DNA of 64,000 nt from [Mycobacterium] manitobense (GCF_025821665.1 NZ_JACKSJ010000016.1:46455-110454); one strand, 5' to 3'; positions 39,554 through 48,618 are shown, numbered from the stretch's first letter. Made by a program: numbers and translations. Notes: generated by a model not told the origin, from the letters alone.

Positions 39554-41400
39554 GTGCTCAGCTCCAGACCCTCGAGATCACCCTTGCCGCGCCACTCCGC
39601 GATCAGTTCGTCGAACGCGTAGAACCCGGGCGAGTAGAAGTCACCGAGGAACGACCCGTTGCGTTCCGCGCCGCCTCGCCCCTCGTTGTTGTAGTAGCCG
39701 GGCGTGCAGGACAATTCGAACGCGGAGTTGTCGATCGACAACTCGCGGACCGTCTGCACCCAGCCGTCCTGCGCCTCCTGGGTCGGCTCGACTCTGGTGG
39801 CACCCCTGTTCTGCGCCTCGGCGATGATGTAGGCGATGTGCTGGGCCTGCTGTTCGAACATCGCCGTGGTGTTCGCCGAAACGCCGCCCTGGATGAAGCC
39901 CATGAAGAACTGGTTCGGGAAGCCGCGGCTGGTCATGCCGTGCAGTGTCTTGTAGTCGTTCTGCCAGTAGTCGAACAGCGACAGCCCGTCGCGGCCGACG
40001 ATGCTGTCGATCGCGAACCGGCGGCTGATCTCGGTGGAGATCTCGAAGCCACTCGCGAAGATCACGCAGTCCACCTCGTACTCGACGCCGTTGGCGACGA
40101 TCCCCTTCTCGGTCAGCTTCTCCACGCCCTTGGACTCCGACACGTCGACGAGCGTCACGTTCGGGCGGTTGAACGAGGCGAGATAGTGCTCACTGGAAGA
40201 CGGCCGCTTGCACATGAAGCGGTAGTACGGCTTGAGCGACTCGGCGGTGGCGGGATCCTCGACGATCGCGTCGACGCGGCGACGCAACCGCTCCATGATC
40301 TTGTAGTCCTCCTCCTCCCGGAACGCCATGATCTGCTCGATGGTGACCGAGGCGGGGTCGTCCAGGCCGGCGATCCGGGCGGTCAGGTTGCGCCCGAGCT
40401 CGGTCCAGAAGTCGCAGATCAGATCGGGTTCGCCGAACACCACACCGACGAACGGTGACCAGTTGTGGAAGTTGCGCTTGCGCGCTTCCTGCCACCCCGG
40501 TTCGAGGGAGGCGGCCCAGGCGGGATCGGTGGACGGGTTGGAACGCTCGTCGACCGAGGACGGCGTGCGCTGGAAGACGAACAGCTCCTGCGCATCGCGA
40601 CTGAGGTGCGGCACCAGCTGGATGCCGGTCGCCCCGGTGCCGACGAGCGCGACACGCTTGTCCGCCAGCTTGTCCAACCCGCCGTCGGCGTTCCCGCCGG
40701 TGTAGTCGTAATCCCAACGGGCGGAGTGGAACACGTGTCCGGTGAAGTCCTTGATGCCGGGGATGCCGGGGAACTTCGGGCGGTTGTAGGAGCCCTGGGC
40801 CATGACCACGAACCGGGCGCGGATGTCGTCACCACGGTCGGTGCTGATCTGCCAACGCTGCGATTCTTCGTCCCAGCTCAGCTCGCGCACCTGGGTGGAG
40901 AACAGGGCTCCGTCGTACAGCCCGAAGTGCTTTCCGATGTTGCGGCAGTGCTGGAAGATCTCGGCTCCGTCGGCGAACTTCTTCGACGGCATGAAATCGA
41001 GTTCTTCGAGCAGCGGGACGTAGCAGTACGCGTCGTTGTCGCACTGGATGCCGGGGAATCGGTTCCAGTACCAGACGCCACCGAAGTCGCCTGCCATCTC
41101 GATGACCCGGATGCCGTCGACGCCGGCCTTCTTCAGATACGCACCCGCCAACAGCCCGGCGATCCCGCCACCCAGGACGACGACGTCGACATCCTCGGTG
41201 ATCGCGTCCCGCTCGGTCACCGTGGTGTACGGGTCGATCTCGTAGAACCCGGCGTAGTCACCTTCGAGTTCCAGGTACTGATCGGCGCCTTCGGGCCGCA
41301 GCCGCTTGGCCCGCTCGGCGGCGTACCTCTCCCGTATCGCGGGGATGTCGATGTCGGTCGGGACGTCGGTGGGTCCGCAGGACTGCTCGGCGGTCGTCAT
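39550..41400 (-). CDS. Flavin-dependent monooxygenase of the Baeyer-Villiger type
   Basis: The 616-residue protein has an FAD Rossmann motif at about residue 75 (VVVLGGGIAG), GGVWYWNRFPG, the BVMO fingerprint FTGHVFHSARWD (219-230) and an NADPH motif (VALVGTGATGIQ, about 250). A roughly 70-residue N-terminal extension precedes the FAD site, as in some long BVMOs. These enzymes insert oxygen into a ketone to form an ester or lactone. It heads the tightly overlapped dioxygenase-to-dehydrogenase gene series. The substrate is unknown. Confidence 0.92.
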   Translation of the reverse strand: MTTAEQSCGPTDVPTDIDIPAIRERYAAERAKRLRPEGADQYLELEGDYAGFYEIDPYTTVTERDAITEDVDVVVLGGGIAGLLAGAYLKKAGVDGIRVIEMAGDFGGVWYWNRFPGIQCDNDAYCYVPLLEELDFMPSKKFADGAEIFQHCRNIGKHFGLYDGALFSTQVRELSWDEESQRWQISTDRGDDIRARFVVMAQGSYNRPKFPGIPGIKDFTGHVFHSARWDYDYTGGNADGGLDKLADKRVALVGTGATGIQLVPHLSRDAQELFVFQRTPSSVDERSNPSTDPAWAASLEPGWQEARKRNFHNWSPFVGVVFGEPDLICDFWTELGRNLTARIAGLDDPASVTIEQIMAFREEEDYKIMERLRRRVDAIVEDPATAESLKPYYRFMCKRPSSSEHYLASFNRPNVTLVDVSESKGVEKLTEKGIVANGVEYEVDCVIFASGFEISTEISRRFAIDSIVGRDGLSLFDYWQNDYKTLHGMTSRGFPNQFFMGFIQGGVSANTTAMFEQQAQHIAYIIAEAQNRGATRVEPTQEAQDGWVQTVRELSIDNSAFELSCTPGYYNNEGRGGAERNGSFLGDFYSPGFYAFDELIAEWRGKGDLEGLELST

Positions 41401-41417
41401 GTCTCTCCTTCTTCCGT

Positions 41418-41466
41418 GATTTCGGCGTGATCTCGTTCGGTGAGCGATCGAAAGCGCGCCGAAATC
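41418..41466. terminator. Inverted repeat between the Rieske oxygenase and monooxygenase genes
   Basis: Arms of 21 nt at 41418-41438 and 41446-41466 pair with four mismatches around a 7-nt loop. It begins 5 nt beyond the Rieske oxygenase stop (41471, minus strand), so it could end or attenuate the SDR-Rieske transcript before the monooxygenase operon. Its right arm shares 19 nt with the hairpin at 29.03 kb. Confidence 0.6.
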
Positions 41467-41470
41467 GCTC

Positions 41471-42862
41471 CTAGAGTTCGTGGGGTTCGCCGGTGCCCAT
41501 GTACTGCGACAGTTGGTGGTGCAGGTTGACCGTGCTGCGCTCGCGGTACGGGTTGGGCTTCGTGCCGGGGAAACCGGCCGACTTCATGCCCTGCTGCACC
41601 GCGGCCATGTTCGAGAAGTCCTGCGGCAGGACCGACAGCCAGTTCGGGTCGCCCACGGGCGTGTAGACCCAGTCGGTCTGCGGCTCTTCACCCTTCGGGT
41701 ACAGCTCGAAGACGGCGACCTCGAAGATGCACTTGTCCGGGTGGTAGCTGGGATCCGGCCGGGCGCTGTAGCACAGGGCACTGGTGAGGCCCTGGCCGAT
41801 CTGGAAGTTCGGGAACAGCTGCCACGCGGTGCCGCTCTGGCCGAGGATGTCGGGCGGGATCACCGGCCAGATGACGCCTCGCGCCTCGTCGTCCCGGCGC
41901 GCGGAGGCCAGCCAGTGCTGGAGCACCTTGTCGGCAGGAGTGCCCTCGGGGAGTTCGTCGACCAGCCGCTTGGCGGCGTTGACCAGTGTCTCGGTGGTGG
42001 TCGCGTTGGTCTGCTCCCAGGTGTACATCTGCATCTCGGCAGTGGACACGCGCGGGTCGTCGCCCGTGCCGAGCCGGATCTTGGACTTGGTCTCGTCCAT
42101 ACCTTTCGGCGCGTCGTAGCCGATGTTGCTGTGCCGGCCCTGTGCCTTGGCCCAACCCTTGAACTCGCCGAACTTGTTGAACTCCGGGTGCGTGGTGAAC
42201 ACGTGGTAGGTCTCGTTGAAGGCCTCCATCGCGACTTTCCAGTTGCAGTCGAAGTACAGCCATTTGCGCCACTTGTAGCGCATGTTCTCCAGGCCGAACG
42301 GGTCGAGGATCTTCGCCGCAGGGAACAGGTAGTCGGCCAGCGGTTCGCAATCGGGGTCCATGTTGACGAACAGCCAACCGCCCCAGGTGTCGACCTGCAC
42401 CGGCGCCAGGTGGGTGTTGCGCGGGTTCAGCGCGCCCTTCCAGTCGTCCTGCTCCCTGATGTGGGTGCAGGTGCCGTCCAATCCGTATGTCCAGCCGTGG
42501 AATCCGCAGACGAACGACTTGCGCGCACGGCCCACTGCATTCTTCGCGCCTTCCGGCCGGTCGACGAGCTTGCGGCCGCGGTGCATGCAGACGTTGTGGT
42601 GCGCCGCGAACTCGTTGTCACCGGTGCGGACCACGATGATCGAGTCGTCGAGGATGTCGTAGGTGAGGTAGCTGCCCACCTCGGGGATCTCCTCGACCCG
42701 GCCGACCTGCTGCCAGACCCTGCGCCACAGCCTGTCCCGCTCGGCGCGGGCGTACTCCTCGGAGATATAGGCCTCGACCGGGATGGTCATCGGCTCCGAG
42801 AGTTCCTCTGCCGGAGCCGGTTCCGGGACGGTCTTCTCCGTGTCGGCCTTCATGTCGGTCAT
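41471..42862 (-). CDS. Rieske non-heme iron oxygenase, large (alpha) subunit
   Basis: The 463-residue protein has the Rieske cluster ligands C92-x-H94 and C119-x2-H122 (VCMHRGRKL ... FVCGFHGWTY). The catalytic iron histidines H220 and H225 lie in NETYHVFTTH. This is the architecture of ring-hydroxylating oxygenase alpha subunits. No beta subunit, ferredoxin or reductase gene is adjacent, so electrons must come from elsewhere. It follows an SDR by 11 nt, which would fit oxidation of a diol or hydroxylated product. Confidence 0.92.
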   Translation of the reverse strand: MTDMKADTEKTVPEPAPAEELSEPMTIPVEAYISEEYARAERDRLWRRVWQQVGRVEEIPEVGSYLTYDILDDSIIVVRTGDNEFAAHHNVCMHRGRKLVDRPEGAKNAVGRARKSFVCGFHGWTYGLDGTCTHIREQDDWKGALNPRNTHLAPVQVDTWGGWLFVNMDPDCEPLADYLFPAAKILDPFGLENMRYKWRKWLYFDCNWKVAMEAFNETYHVFTTHPEFNKFGEFKGWAKAQGRHSNIGYDAPKGMDETKSKIRLGTGDDPRVSTAEMQMYTWEQTNATTTETLVNAAKRLVDELPEGTPADKVLQHWLASARRDDEARGVIWPVIPPDILGQSGTAWQLFPNFQIGQGLTSALCYSARPDPSYHPDKCIFEVAVFELYPKGEEPQTDWVYTPVGDPNWLSVLPQDFSNMAAVQQGMKSAGFPGTKPNPYRERSTVNLHHQLSQYMGTGEPHEL

Positions 42863-42873
42863 CTACATCCCCT

Positions 42874-43731
42874 TCATAGCCGGCTGATGGTGCTGCGGAA
42901 GGATTCGTCTTTCAGGAACAGTGAGGTGTTGTCGGCGGCGAGGTGGCTCCACTTGAGGTCGAGGCCGCCGTCGACCAGCAGCGTCTGGCCGGTGACGTAG
43001 CCGGACAGGTCGGAGAGCAGGAACAGGATGGCGCCGGCCTGCTCGCGCGGTGTGCCGCGGCGGCCCATCGCGATGGCCTGGCGGTCGCGCTCGGGGTCGG
43101 CGTCGACGTAGGTAGCCGACGCCGCAGTCTCCGTGACGCCGGGGGCGACGGCGTTCACGCGGATGCCGTCGAGCGCGAGTTCGACGGCCATCGTCCTCGT
43201 CATCGCCACCACCGCCGCCTTGGCGGTGCCGTAGGCGATGTGGAACGGCGCGGTGTTCATCCCGCTGATCGACGACACCGACACGATCGAGCCCGGGCTG
43301 CCTTCCGACCGCAGTTCGACCGCGACCGCCTGGCTCATGAAGAACGCCGTCTCGAGGTTCGCGGCGAACAACGCCCGCCAGTCGTCACGGGTGACGCGGG
43401 TCGAGGGCATCCAGGTCGACGGCGCCGCCCCCCCGGCGATGTTCACCAGACCGTGCAGCCGGGCACCGGTGCGGCCGGCCGTGCTGCGCACCGCGTCGAG
43501 CACCGCCGCGATGCCCTCGTCGGTCGACGCGTCGGCCGCCACGGTGACCACCGGCAGGCCCTTGTCGGCGAGCGGGCCGACATGCTGGTCGAGGTTGTCC
43601 TGCCTGCGGCTGACGGCGACGACCGTGGCACCCGCCGCGGCGGCCAGCTCGGTGACGGTGGTGCCGATACCGCCGCCACCGGCCCCCGACACGACCACGA
43701 TGCGGCCGTCGAGGTTGAGGAGGTCATCCAT
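42874..43731 (-). CDS. Short-chain dehydrogenase/reductase
   Basis: The 285-residue SDR has a glycine-rich cofactor motif (VSGAGGGGIGT), NIAGG, SSISG and YGTAK as YxxxK. A 30-residue C-terminal extension follows the VDGGLDLKW end. It is the first gene of the leftward transcript, starting 13 nt from a TTTGTCCGGACAAA palindrome, and is followed by the Rieske oxygenase gene after 11 nt. It may dehydrogenate a dihydrodiol or alcohol made by that oxygenase. Confidence 0.87.
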   Translation of the reverse strand: MDDLLNLDGRIVVVSGAGGGGIGTTVTELAAAAGATVVAVSRRQDNLDQHVGPLADKGLPVVTVAADASTDEGIAAVLDAVRSTAGRTGARLHGLVNIAGGAAPSTWMPSTRVTRDDWRALFAANLETAFFMSQAVAVELRSEGSPGSIVSVSSISGMNTAPFHIAYGTAKAAVVAMTRTMAVELALDGIRVNAVAPGVTETAASATYVDADPERDRQAIAMGRRGTPREQAGAILFLLSDLSGYVTGQTLLVDGGLDLKWSHLAADNTSLFLKDESFRSTISRL

Positions 43732-43743
43732 GCCCGACGCCTA

Positions 43744-43757
43744 TTTGTCCGGACAAA
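43744..43757. promoter_or_regulatory. Perfect operator palindrome TTTGTCCGGACAAA
   Basis: A 14-bp perfect palindrome lies 13 nt upstream of the leftward SDR start. A related copy, ATTGTCTGGACTAA (11 of 14 identical), lies at 43840-43853 near the rightward gene. The two copies flank the divergent control region, so a common regulator, plausibly the GntR/HutC protein encoded at 45485, could repress both operons. Confidence 0.65.
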
Positions 43758-43762
43758 CAATG

Positions 43763-43785
43763 GTGCTCTGCATATTGCAGAACAC
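43763..43785. promoter_or_regulatory. Second dyad in the divergent control region (TCTGCA-TAT-TGCAGA core)
   Basis: GTG-C-TCTGCA, TAT, TGCAGA-A-CAC form 10-nt arms with a single mismatch. Its sequence differs from the flanking TTGTC..GGAC palindromes, so a second regulator or the RNA-polymerase promoter region may be involved. It lies between the two palindrome copies. TAGTGT on the minus strand just upstream could be a -10. Confidence 0.5.
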
Positions 43786-43839
43786 TATTCCGCAGGGGTT
43801 ATCCGGCCGTCAAGGGACCCCGGTCCTTCCGTCGTCGCT

Positions 43840-43869
43840 ATTGTCTGGACTAAGCCCGCTTGCTAACGT
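43840..43869 (+). promoter_or_regulatory. Promoter of the SMP-30 operon with operator copy on the -35
   Basis: TTGTCT (43841-43846), a 17-nt spacer and TAACGT (43864-43869) form a candidate promoter that ends 8 nt before the ATG at 43878. The operator copy ATTGTCTGGACTAA (43840-43853) covers the -35, so a bound repressor would block initiation. Confidence 0.5.
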
Positions 43870-43877
43870 CCGGGTCC

Positions 43878-45488
43878 ATGACTCCGCCATCCACTGCGGC
43901 GCCGACGCCGTCGGCCAGGTACACCGCCGCGAATCCGACCGTCACCGACGGCTGGCGGCTGACGCGCCTCACCCCGCCCAGCCGGCTGTTCGGCGCCAAC
44001 GGCCTGCGCACCGGCCCGGACGGGCGGATGTACATCGCGCAGGTGACCGGCAGCCAGATCAGCGCCCTGGACCTCGCGACCGGGGCGATGGAGACGATCA
44101 GCGCGAAGGGCAGCGACATCGTCGCCCCCGACGACCTGGCCTTCGACGCCGACGGCAACCTGTACGCCACGGAGTACATGGACGGCCGGGTGAGCGTGCG
44201 CGACACCGCGGGCCGGTCCCGGGTGCTGCGCGACGACGTGCCCGCCGCCAACGGCATCACCACCCACCGGGGCCGGCTCTTCGTCAACGAGTGCCGCGAC
44301 GGCGGACGGCTGCTGGAACTCGACCTCGCCGGCGGCGAACCCCGCGTCCTGGCGGACAACCTGCCCTCGCCCAACGCGATGGAGGTCGGCCCCGACGGAC
44401 TGCTGTACTTCCCCGTCATGACGGCCAACGAGATCTGGCGGATCGACCTCGACGGCGGTGAACCCCAGCGCGTCGCCGCCGACCTCGGCGTGCCCGACTC
44501 GGTGAAGTTCGACGCCGACGGGTTCATCGTGTCCACCCAGGTGGCCTCCGGCCAGGTGCTGCGCATTGATCCCCGCTCCGGCGCCCAGACCGTGCTCGCC
44601 CAGCTCAATCCGGGCCTCGACAACCTGACCATCGTCGACGGCCGGTTGTTCGCCTCCAACTTCACCGGTGAGATCGCCGAGGTGCTCGGCGGCGGCGAGA
44701 CCCGCACGCTGCTGCCCGGTGGCCTGAACTGGCCGCACGACCTCGCGGTGGGCGCCGACGGCAGGCTGCACATCGCCGACGGCACCTACTTCTATGCGCT
44801 GCAACCCGACGGGTCGCTCGAAGCAGTCGCGATGTTGTTCACCCCCGGCTACCCCGGATACATGCGCGGCCTGACCAGCACCGCCGACGGCGACTTCCTC
44901 TGCACGACCTCCCTCGGGCAGGTCGGCCGGTACCGCCCCGGTGGCGAGACCGATTACCTGGCAACGGGTTTCGATCAGCTGTACGGCATCGCCGTCGGAT
45001 TCGACGGCTCGATCGTGTTCGCCGAGCTGGGTGCCGGACGGGTGCACTCGCTGCGCGAGGGCGCAGGCACGGTGCTGGCCGACGGGCTCGCCGAGCCGAC
45101 CGGGGTGGCCATCGGCATCGACGGCGCCCCGCTGGTCGCCGAGTCCGCCGCCGGCCGGGTGGTCCGGCTGACCGGGTCCGGCGCCGAGACCGTCGTCGAC
45201 GGACTGCAGACGCCGCAGGGCATCGCCGTCGAGGGCGGTTCACTGTTCGTCGTCGACGCCGGCGCCAAGGAGGTCATCGCCGTCGACCTCACCACCGGCG
45301 CGCGCAGCGTCATCGCGTCCGGCCTGCCGATCGGTGCGCCGCCCGGCGTGACGCCCAAGCCGCTGCTGGGGATCCAGCCGTTCTCGGGTCCGCAGGGGCC
45401 GTTCGCCGGCATCACCGGCGGCGCCGACGGCACCCTGTTCGTGGCGGCCGACGGCGACGGCAGCGTGCTGGCGTTGCGCCGCGCATGA
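43878..45488 (+). CDS. SMP-30/gluconolactonase-like beta-propeller protein
   Basis: The 536-residue protein is built from repeated propeller blades such as NGLRTGPDGRMYIAQVTGSQISALDL and NAMEVGPDGLLYFPVMTANEIWRIDLDGGEP. About twice as many blades are present as in a single SMP-30 domain, suggesting two propellers or one large one. SMP-30 family members hydrolyse lactones with a bound divalent metal. A lactonase would fit the Baeyer-Villiger monooxygenase in the divergent operon. No signal peptide is evident. It overlaps the GntR gene by 4 nt. Confidence 0.8.
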   Translation: MTPPSTAAPTPSARYTAANPTVTDGWRLTRLTPPSRLFGANGLRTGPDGRMYIAQVTGSQISALDLATGAMETISAKGSDIVAPDDLAFDADGNLYATEYMDGRVSVRDTAGRSRVLRDDVPAANGITTHRGRLFVNECRDGGRLLELDLAGGEPRVLADNLPSPNAMEVGPDGLLYFPVMTANEIWRIDLDGGEPQRVAADLGVPDSVKFDADGFIVSTQVASGQVLRIDPRSGAQTVLAQLNPGLDNLTIVDGRLFASNFTGEIAEVLGGGETRTLLPGGLNWPHDLAVGADGRLHIADGTYFYALQPDGSLEAVAMLFTPGYPGYMRGLTSTADGDFLCTTSLGQVGRYRPGGETDYLATGFDQLYGIAVGFDGSIVFAELGAGRVHSLREGAGTVLADGLAEPTGVAIGIDGAPLVAESAAGRVVRLTGSGAETVVDGLQTPQGIAVEGGSLFVVDAGAKEVIAVDLTTGARSVIASGLPIGAPPGVTPKPLLGIQPFSGPQGPFAGITGGADGTLFVAADGDGSVLALRRA

Positions 45489-46231
45489 CAATCACGACCG
45501 AGCACCGCTACCTGCAGGTGGCGCGGGCGCTGCGGAAGGAGATCGTCGACGGGGTGTACCCGGTGGGCTCGCAGCTGCCCACCGAACACGAACTCTGCGA
45601 ACGGTTCGCGGTGAGCCGCTACACCGTGCGCGAGGCGCTGCGCCGGTTGCGCGAAGACAACCTGGTCACCTCGCGGCCACGCGCAGGCACCCTGGTGGTG
45701 CCGCGCCCCGAGGCGAGTTCCTATGCCCAGGATGTGATGTCGATCAACGACCTGCTCGCGTTCGCCGCGGGCGCGCAGTTCGCCGTCGAGTCGACCACGA
45801 TGGTGACCATCGACGCCGGCCTCGCCGAACGCACCGGCCTGGACCTCGGATCGCAGTGGCTCGCGGTCCGCGGGTACCGCCAGGCCGACGGCACCGCCGC
45901 GCCGATCTGCCGCACCGAGTACTACATCAACCGGACGTTCGCCGCGGTGGGTCGCCTGCTGGCACGCCACTCCGGGCCGATCTTCCCGCTGATCGAGGAC
46001 CTGTTCGGGGTGAGCATCGTCGAGGTGCACCAGGAAATCGCCGCCGTGGTGCTGACCGGGGAACTCGCCGACCGGTTGCACGTCGCGGCAGGCAGCGCCG
46101 CGCTGGAGATGCAGCGCACGTACACCACCTCCGACGGCGAGATCGCCCAGGTCACCGTGAACACCCACCCGTCGGCCCGGTTCCGGCACGCGATGACGAT
46201 GCGCCGGGTCAAGGGCCTGGTCGAGCCGTGA
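45485..46231 (+). CDS. GntR-family (HutC/UTRA) transcriptional regulator
   Basis: The 248-residue protein has an N-terminal winged helix (YLQVARALRKEIVDGVYPVGSQLPTEHELCERFAVSRYTVREALRRLREDNLV). A C-terminal UTRA effector domain follows (WLAVRGYRQADGTAAPICRTEYYINRTF). It is co-transcribed with the SMP-30 and acyl-CoA synthetase genes via 4-nt overlaps on both sides. It is the only regulator encoded in the 29-50 kb block and the best candidate for the TTGTCYGGACWAA operators. The effector is probably a pathway intermediate. Confidence 0.9.
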   Translation: MTITTEHRYLQVARALRKEIVDGVYPVGSQLPTEHELCERFAVSRYTVREALRRLREDNLVTSRPRAGTLVVPRPEASSYAQDVMSINDLLAFAAGAQFAVESTTMVTIDAGLAERTGLDLGSQWLAVRGYRQADGTAAPICRTEYYINRTFAAVGRLLARHSGPIFPLIEDLFGVSIVEVHQEIAAVVLTGELADRLHVAAGSAALEMQRTYTTSDGEIAQVTVNTHPSARFRHAMTMRRVKGLVEP

Positions 46232-47820
46232 GGGTCGCCGTCGACGAGCGGCGCGCGGCCGACGCCTACGACCGCGGCCTGTGGGTGCGCACCACGCTCG
46301 CCGACGCGTTGCGCGCCGCCGCCCGTGACACCCCGGACCGGGTGGTGCTGGTGGACGGCGACATCGCGATGGACTGCGCGGCGCTGCACACGCAGGCGTC
46401 GAAACTGGCCCACGCCATGGCCGCCCGGATGCCTGCGGGCAGCGTGGTGTCGTTCACGCTGCCCAACTGGCACGAGGCGGCGGTGGTCTACCTCGCCGCG
46501 ACGCTGGCCGGCATGGTGGTCAATCCGATCCTGCCCTCGCTCCGCGACCACGAACTGCAGTTCATCCTCGGCGACGCGGACACCCGGATGATGTTCGTGC
46601 CGCAGCGGTTCGGCACCCACGACTACGCCGCCATGCTCACCCGGGTCACCGCCGCCATGGCCGACCCGCCCGAGGTGGTGGTGCTGCGCGGCGACCCCGG
46701 CCCGCACACCGCGTACGCCTCAGTGTTCGGCTCGCCGCCGGTGGACCTGGCGGACCCGGACCCCGACGACGTGCGCATGATCATGTACACCTCAGGCACC
46801 ACCGGCCGCCCCAAAGGCGTCCTGCACAGCCACAACTCGATCCATGCGCTGATCCGTCAGATCGGTGAGCACTGGCTGGTGGAGCCCGGTGACCGCTTCC
46901 TGGTGCCCTCCCCGATCGCCCACATCGGCGGCTCGATCTACGCGTTCGAATCCCCGCTGCTGCTCGGCACCACCGCAGTGCTGATGGAGCGATGGGACCC
47001 CGCGGCCGCCGTCGCACTGATGACGGAACAGCGCTGCACCCACATGGCGGGCGCGACGCCGTTCCTCGAAGGGCTGCTGGCCGCGGCCGACAGGGCCGGC
47101 ACCCGGCTCCCCGACCTCAAGGTGTTCATCTGCGGCGGCGCCTCGGTGTCACCGTCGTTGATCCGCCGCGCCACAGCCGGTTTCGAGCGGGCGGTGGTGA
47201 CCCGGGTGTACGGCTCGACCGAGGTGCCCGTGACCACTGTCGGGGTGCCCGACGCCCGCGACGTCGACCACGCGGCCGACACCGACGGCCGGGCGGGCAT
47301 CGCCGACATCCGGCTCGCCGACCACGCCGCCGCGCCCGAGGGGTCCGGTGAGATCAACGCCCGCGGGCCCCAGATGCTGGTCGGCTACCTGCATCCCGAA
47401 GATGCGGCCGGCTGCTTCGACGCCGACGGCTACTTCGCGACCGGTGACCTGGGCGCCTGGGTGGACGACGACTATCTCGTCGTGACCGGGCGCGCCAAGG
47501 ACATCGTCATCCGCAACGGCGAGAACATCTCGCCCAAAGAGGTCGAGGACCTGCTCGCCGGCCACCCCGGTATCGCCGAGGTGGCGGTCGTCGGCCTGCC
47601 CGACGCCCGGACCGGTGAACGGGCGTGCGCGGTGATCGTGGCGGCCGGTCAGGACGCCCCCGACGTCGAGAGCCTGCGGGACTTCCTGCTGGGCCGCGGC
47701 GTCGCCAAGTTCAAGGTGCCCGAGCAGGTGGCGATCTGGGATGCGCTACCCAAGAACGACGCAGGCAAGGTGTTGAAGCATCGGATCCGCGCGGCACTGG
47801 ACGCCGCCGAAGTCAGGTAG
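46228..47820 (+). CDS. Acyl-CoA synthetase (AMP-dependent synthetase/ligase)
   Basis: The 530-residue enzyme has the P-loop MYTSGTTGRPKGVLHSHN, the YGSTEVP adenine region, DGYFATGDLG, the hinge and GRAKDIVIRNGENISPKEVE, and a C-terminal lysine in LPKNDAGKVLKHRIR. It activates a carboxylic acid to its CoA thioester. The GTG start at 46228 overlaps the GntR stop (GTGA); a longer frame runs inside that gene. It is one of two ligases in the operon, perhaps for early and late acids of the pathway. Confidence 0.92.
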   Translation: MRVAVDERRAADAYDRGLWVRTTLADALRAAARDTPDRVVLVDGDIAMDCAALHTQASKLAHAMAARMPAGSVVSFTLPNWHEAAVVYLAATLAGMVVNPILPSLRDHELQFILGDADTRMMFVPQRFGTHDYAAMLTRVTAAMADPPEVVVLRGDPGPHTAYASVFGSPPVDLADPDPDDVRMIMYTSGTTGRPKGVLHSHNSIHALIRQIGEHWLVEPGDRFLVPSPIAHIGGSIYAFESPLLLGTTAVLMERWDPAAAVALMTEQRCTHMAGATPFLEGLLAAADRAGTRLPDLKVFICGGASVSPSLIRRATAGFERAVVTRVYGSTEVPVTTVGVPDARDVDHAADTDGRAGIADIRLADHAAAPEGSGEINARGPQMLVGYLHPEDAAGCFDADGYFATGDLGAWVDDDYLVVTGRAKDIVIRNGENISPKEVEDLLAGHPGIAEVAVVGLPDARTGERACAVIVAAGQDAPDVESLRDFLLGRGVAKFKVPEQVAIWDALPKNDAGKVLKHRIRAALDAAEVR

Positions 47821-47826
47821 GTAGCT

Positions 47827-48618
47827 ATGCAAGAGGACGCCGGACGCAAGGTGGCCATCGTCACGGGCGCCAGCAGTGGCATCGGATTCGGTTGTGCGAC
47901 AGCGCTCGCCGAGGCCGGGACGGCGGTGCTGGGCACCGGCCGCGACCCCGAGCGGCTGGCCGAACTCGAACAGGCGATCGGCGACCCCGACCTGGTCGCC
48001 ACCCTGGCCGTGGACCTCACCGCCGACGACGGACCGAAGCGGATCGTCGACGCCGCGGTGCAGCGGTGGGGCCGGATCGACTACCTGATCAACAACGCCG
48101 GCGTGGGCAGCCCGAAGCCGTTGCACGAGACCGACGACGAGAGCCTGGACTACTTCCTGGGTCTGATGCTGCGGGCGCCGTTCCGGCTGGCCCGCGACGT
48201 CATCCCGCACATGCGGTCCGGGTCGGCGATCATCAACGTCACCTCGACCTTCGCGGTGGTCGGCGGCCTGCGCGGCGGCGCGTACTCGGCGGCCAAGGGC
48301 GGACTGACCTCGCTGACCACGCACATCGCCTGCCAGTACGGGCCGCAGGGCATCCGGTGCAACGCGGTGGCGCCCGGGGTGACGCTCACCCCGATGGTGG
48401 CGCACCGGCTCGAAGACGAGCGGTTCCGCAAGATCAACACCGAGATGACGCCGTATCCGCGGCTGGGCACGGTGGCCGACCTGGCGTCCACGGTGGTGTT
48501 CCTGTGTTCCGAGGGTGGCAGTTTCATCAACGGCCAGACGATCGTCGTCGACGGTGGGTGGAGTTCGACGAAGTACCTGTCGGACTTCGCGTTGTCCTCT
48601 GAATGGGTGCCGCGTTGA
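47827..48618 (+). CDS. Short-chain dehydrogenase/reductase
   Basis: The 263-residue SDR has VAIVTGASSGIGFG, INNAG, NVTSTFA and YSAAK as YxxxK, ending GQTIVVDGGW. It sits 6 nt after the first acyl-CoA synthetase and 13 nt before the second, so it is part of the rightward operon. A dehydrogenation or ketone reduction within the same pathway is expected. Confidence 0.89.
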   Translation: MQEDAGRKVAIVTGASSGIGFGCATALAEAGTAVLGTGRDPERLAELEQAIGDPDLVATLAVDLTADDGPKRIVDAAVQRWGRIDYLINNAGVGSPKPLHETDDESLDYFLGLMLRAPFRLARDVIPHMRSGSAIINVTSTFAVVGGLRGGAYSAAKGGLTSLTTHIACQYGPQGIRCNAVAPGVTLTPMVAHRLEDERFRKINTEMTPYPRLGTVADLASTVVFLCSEGGSFINGQTIVVDGGWSSTKYLSDFALSSEWVPR

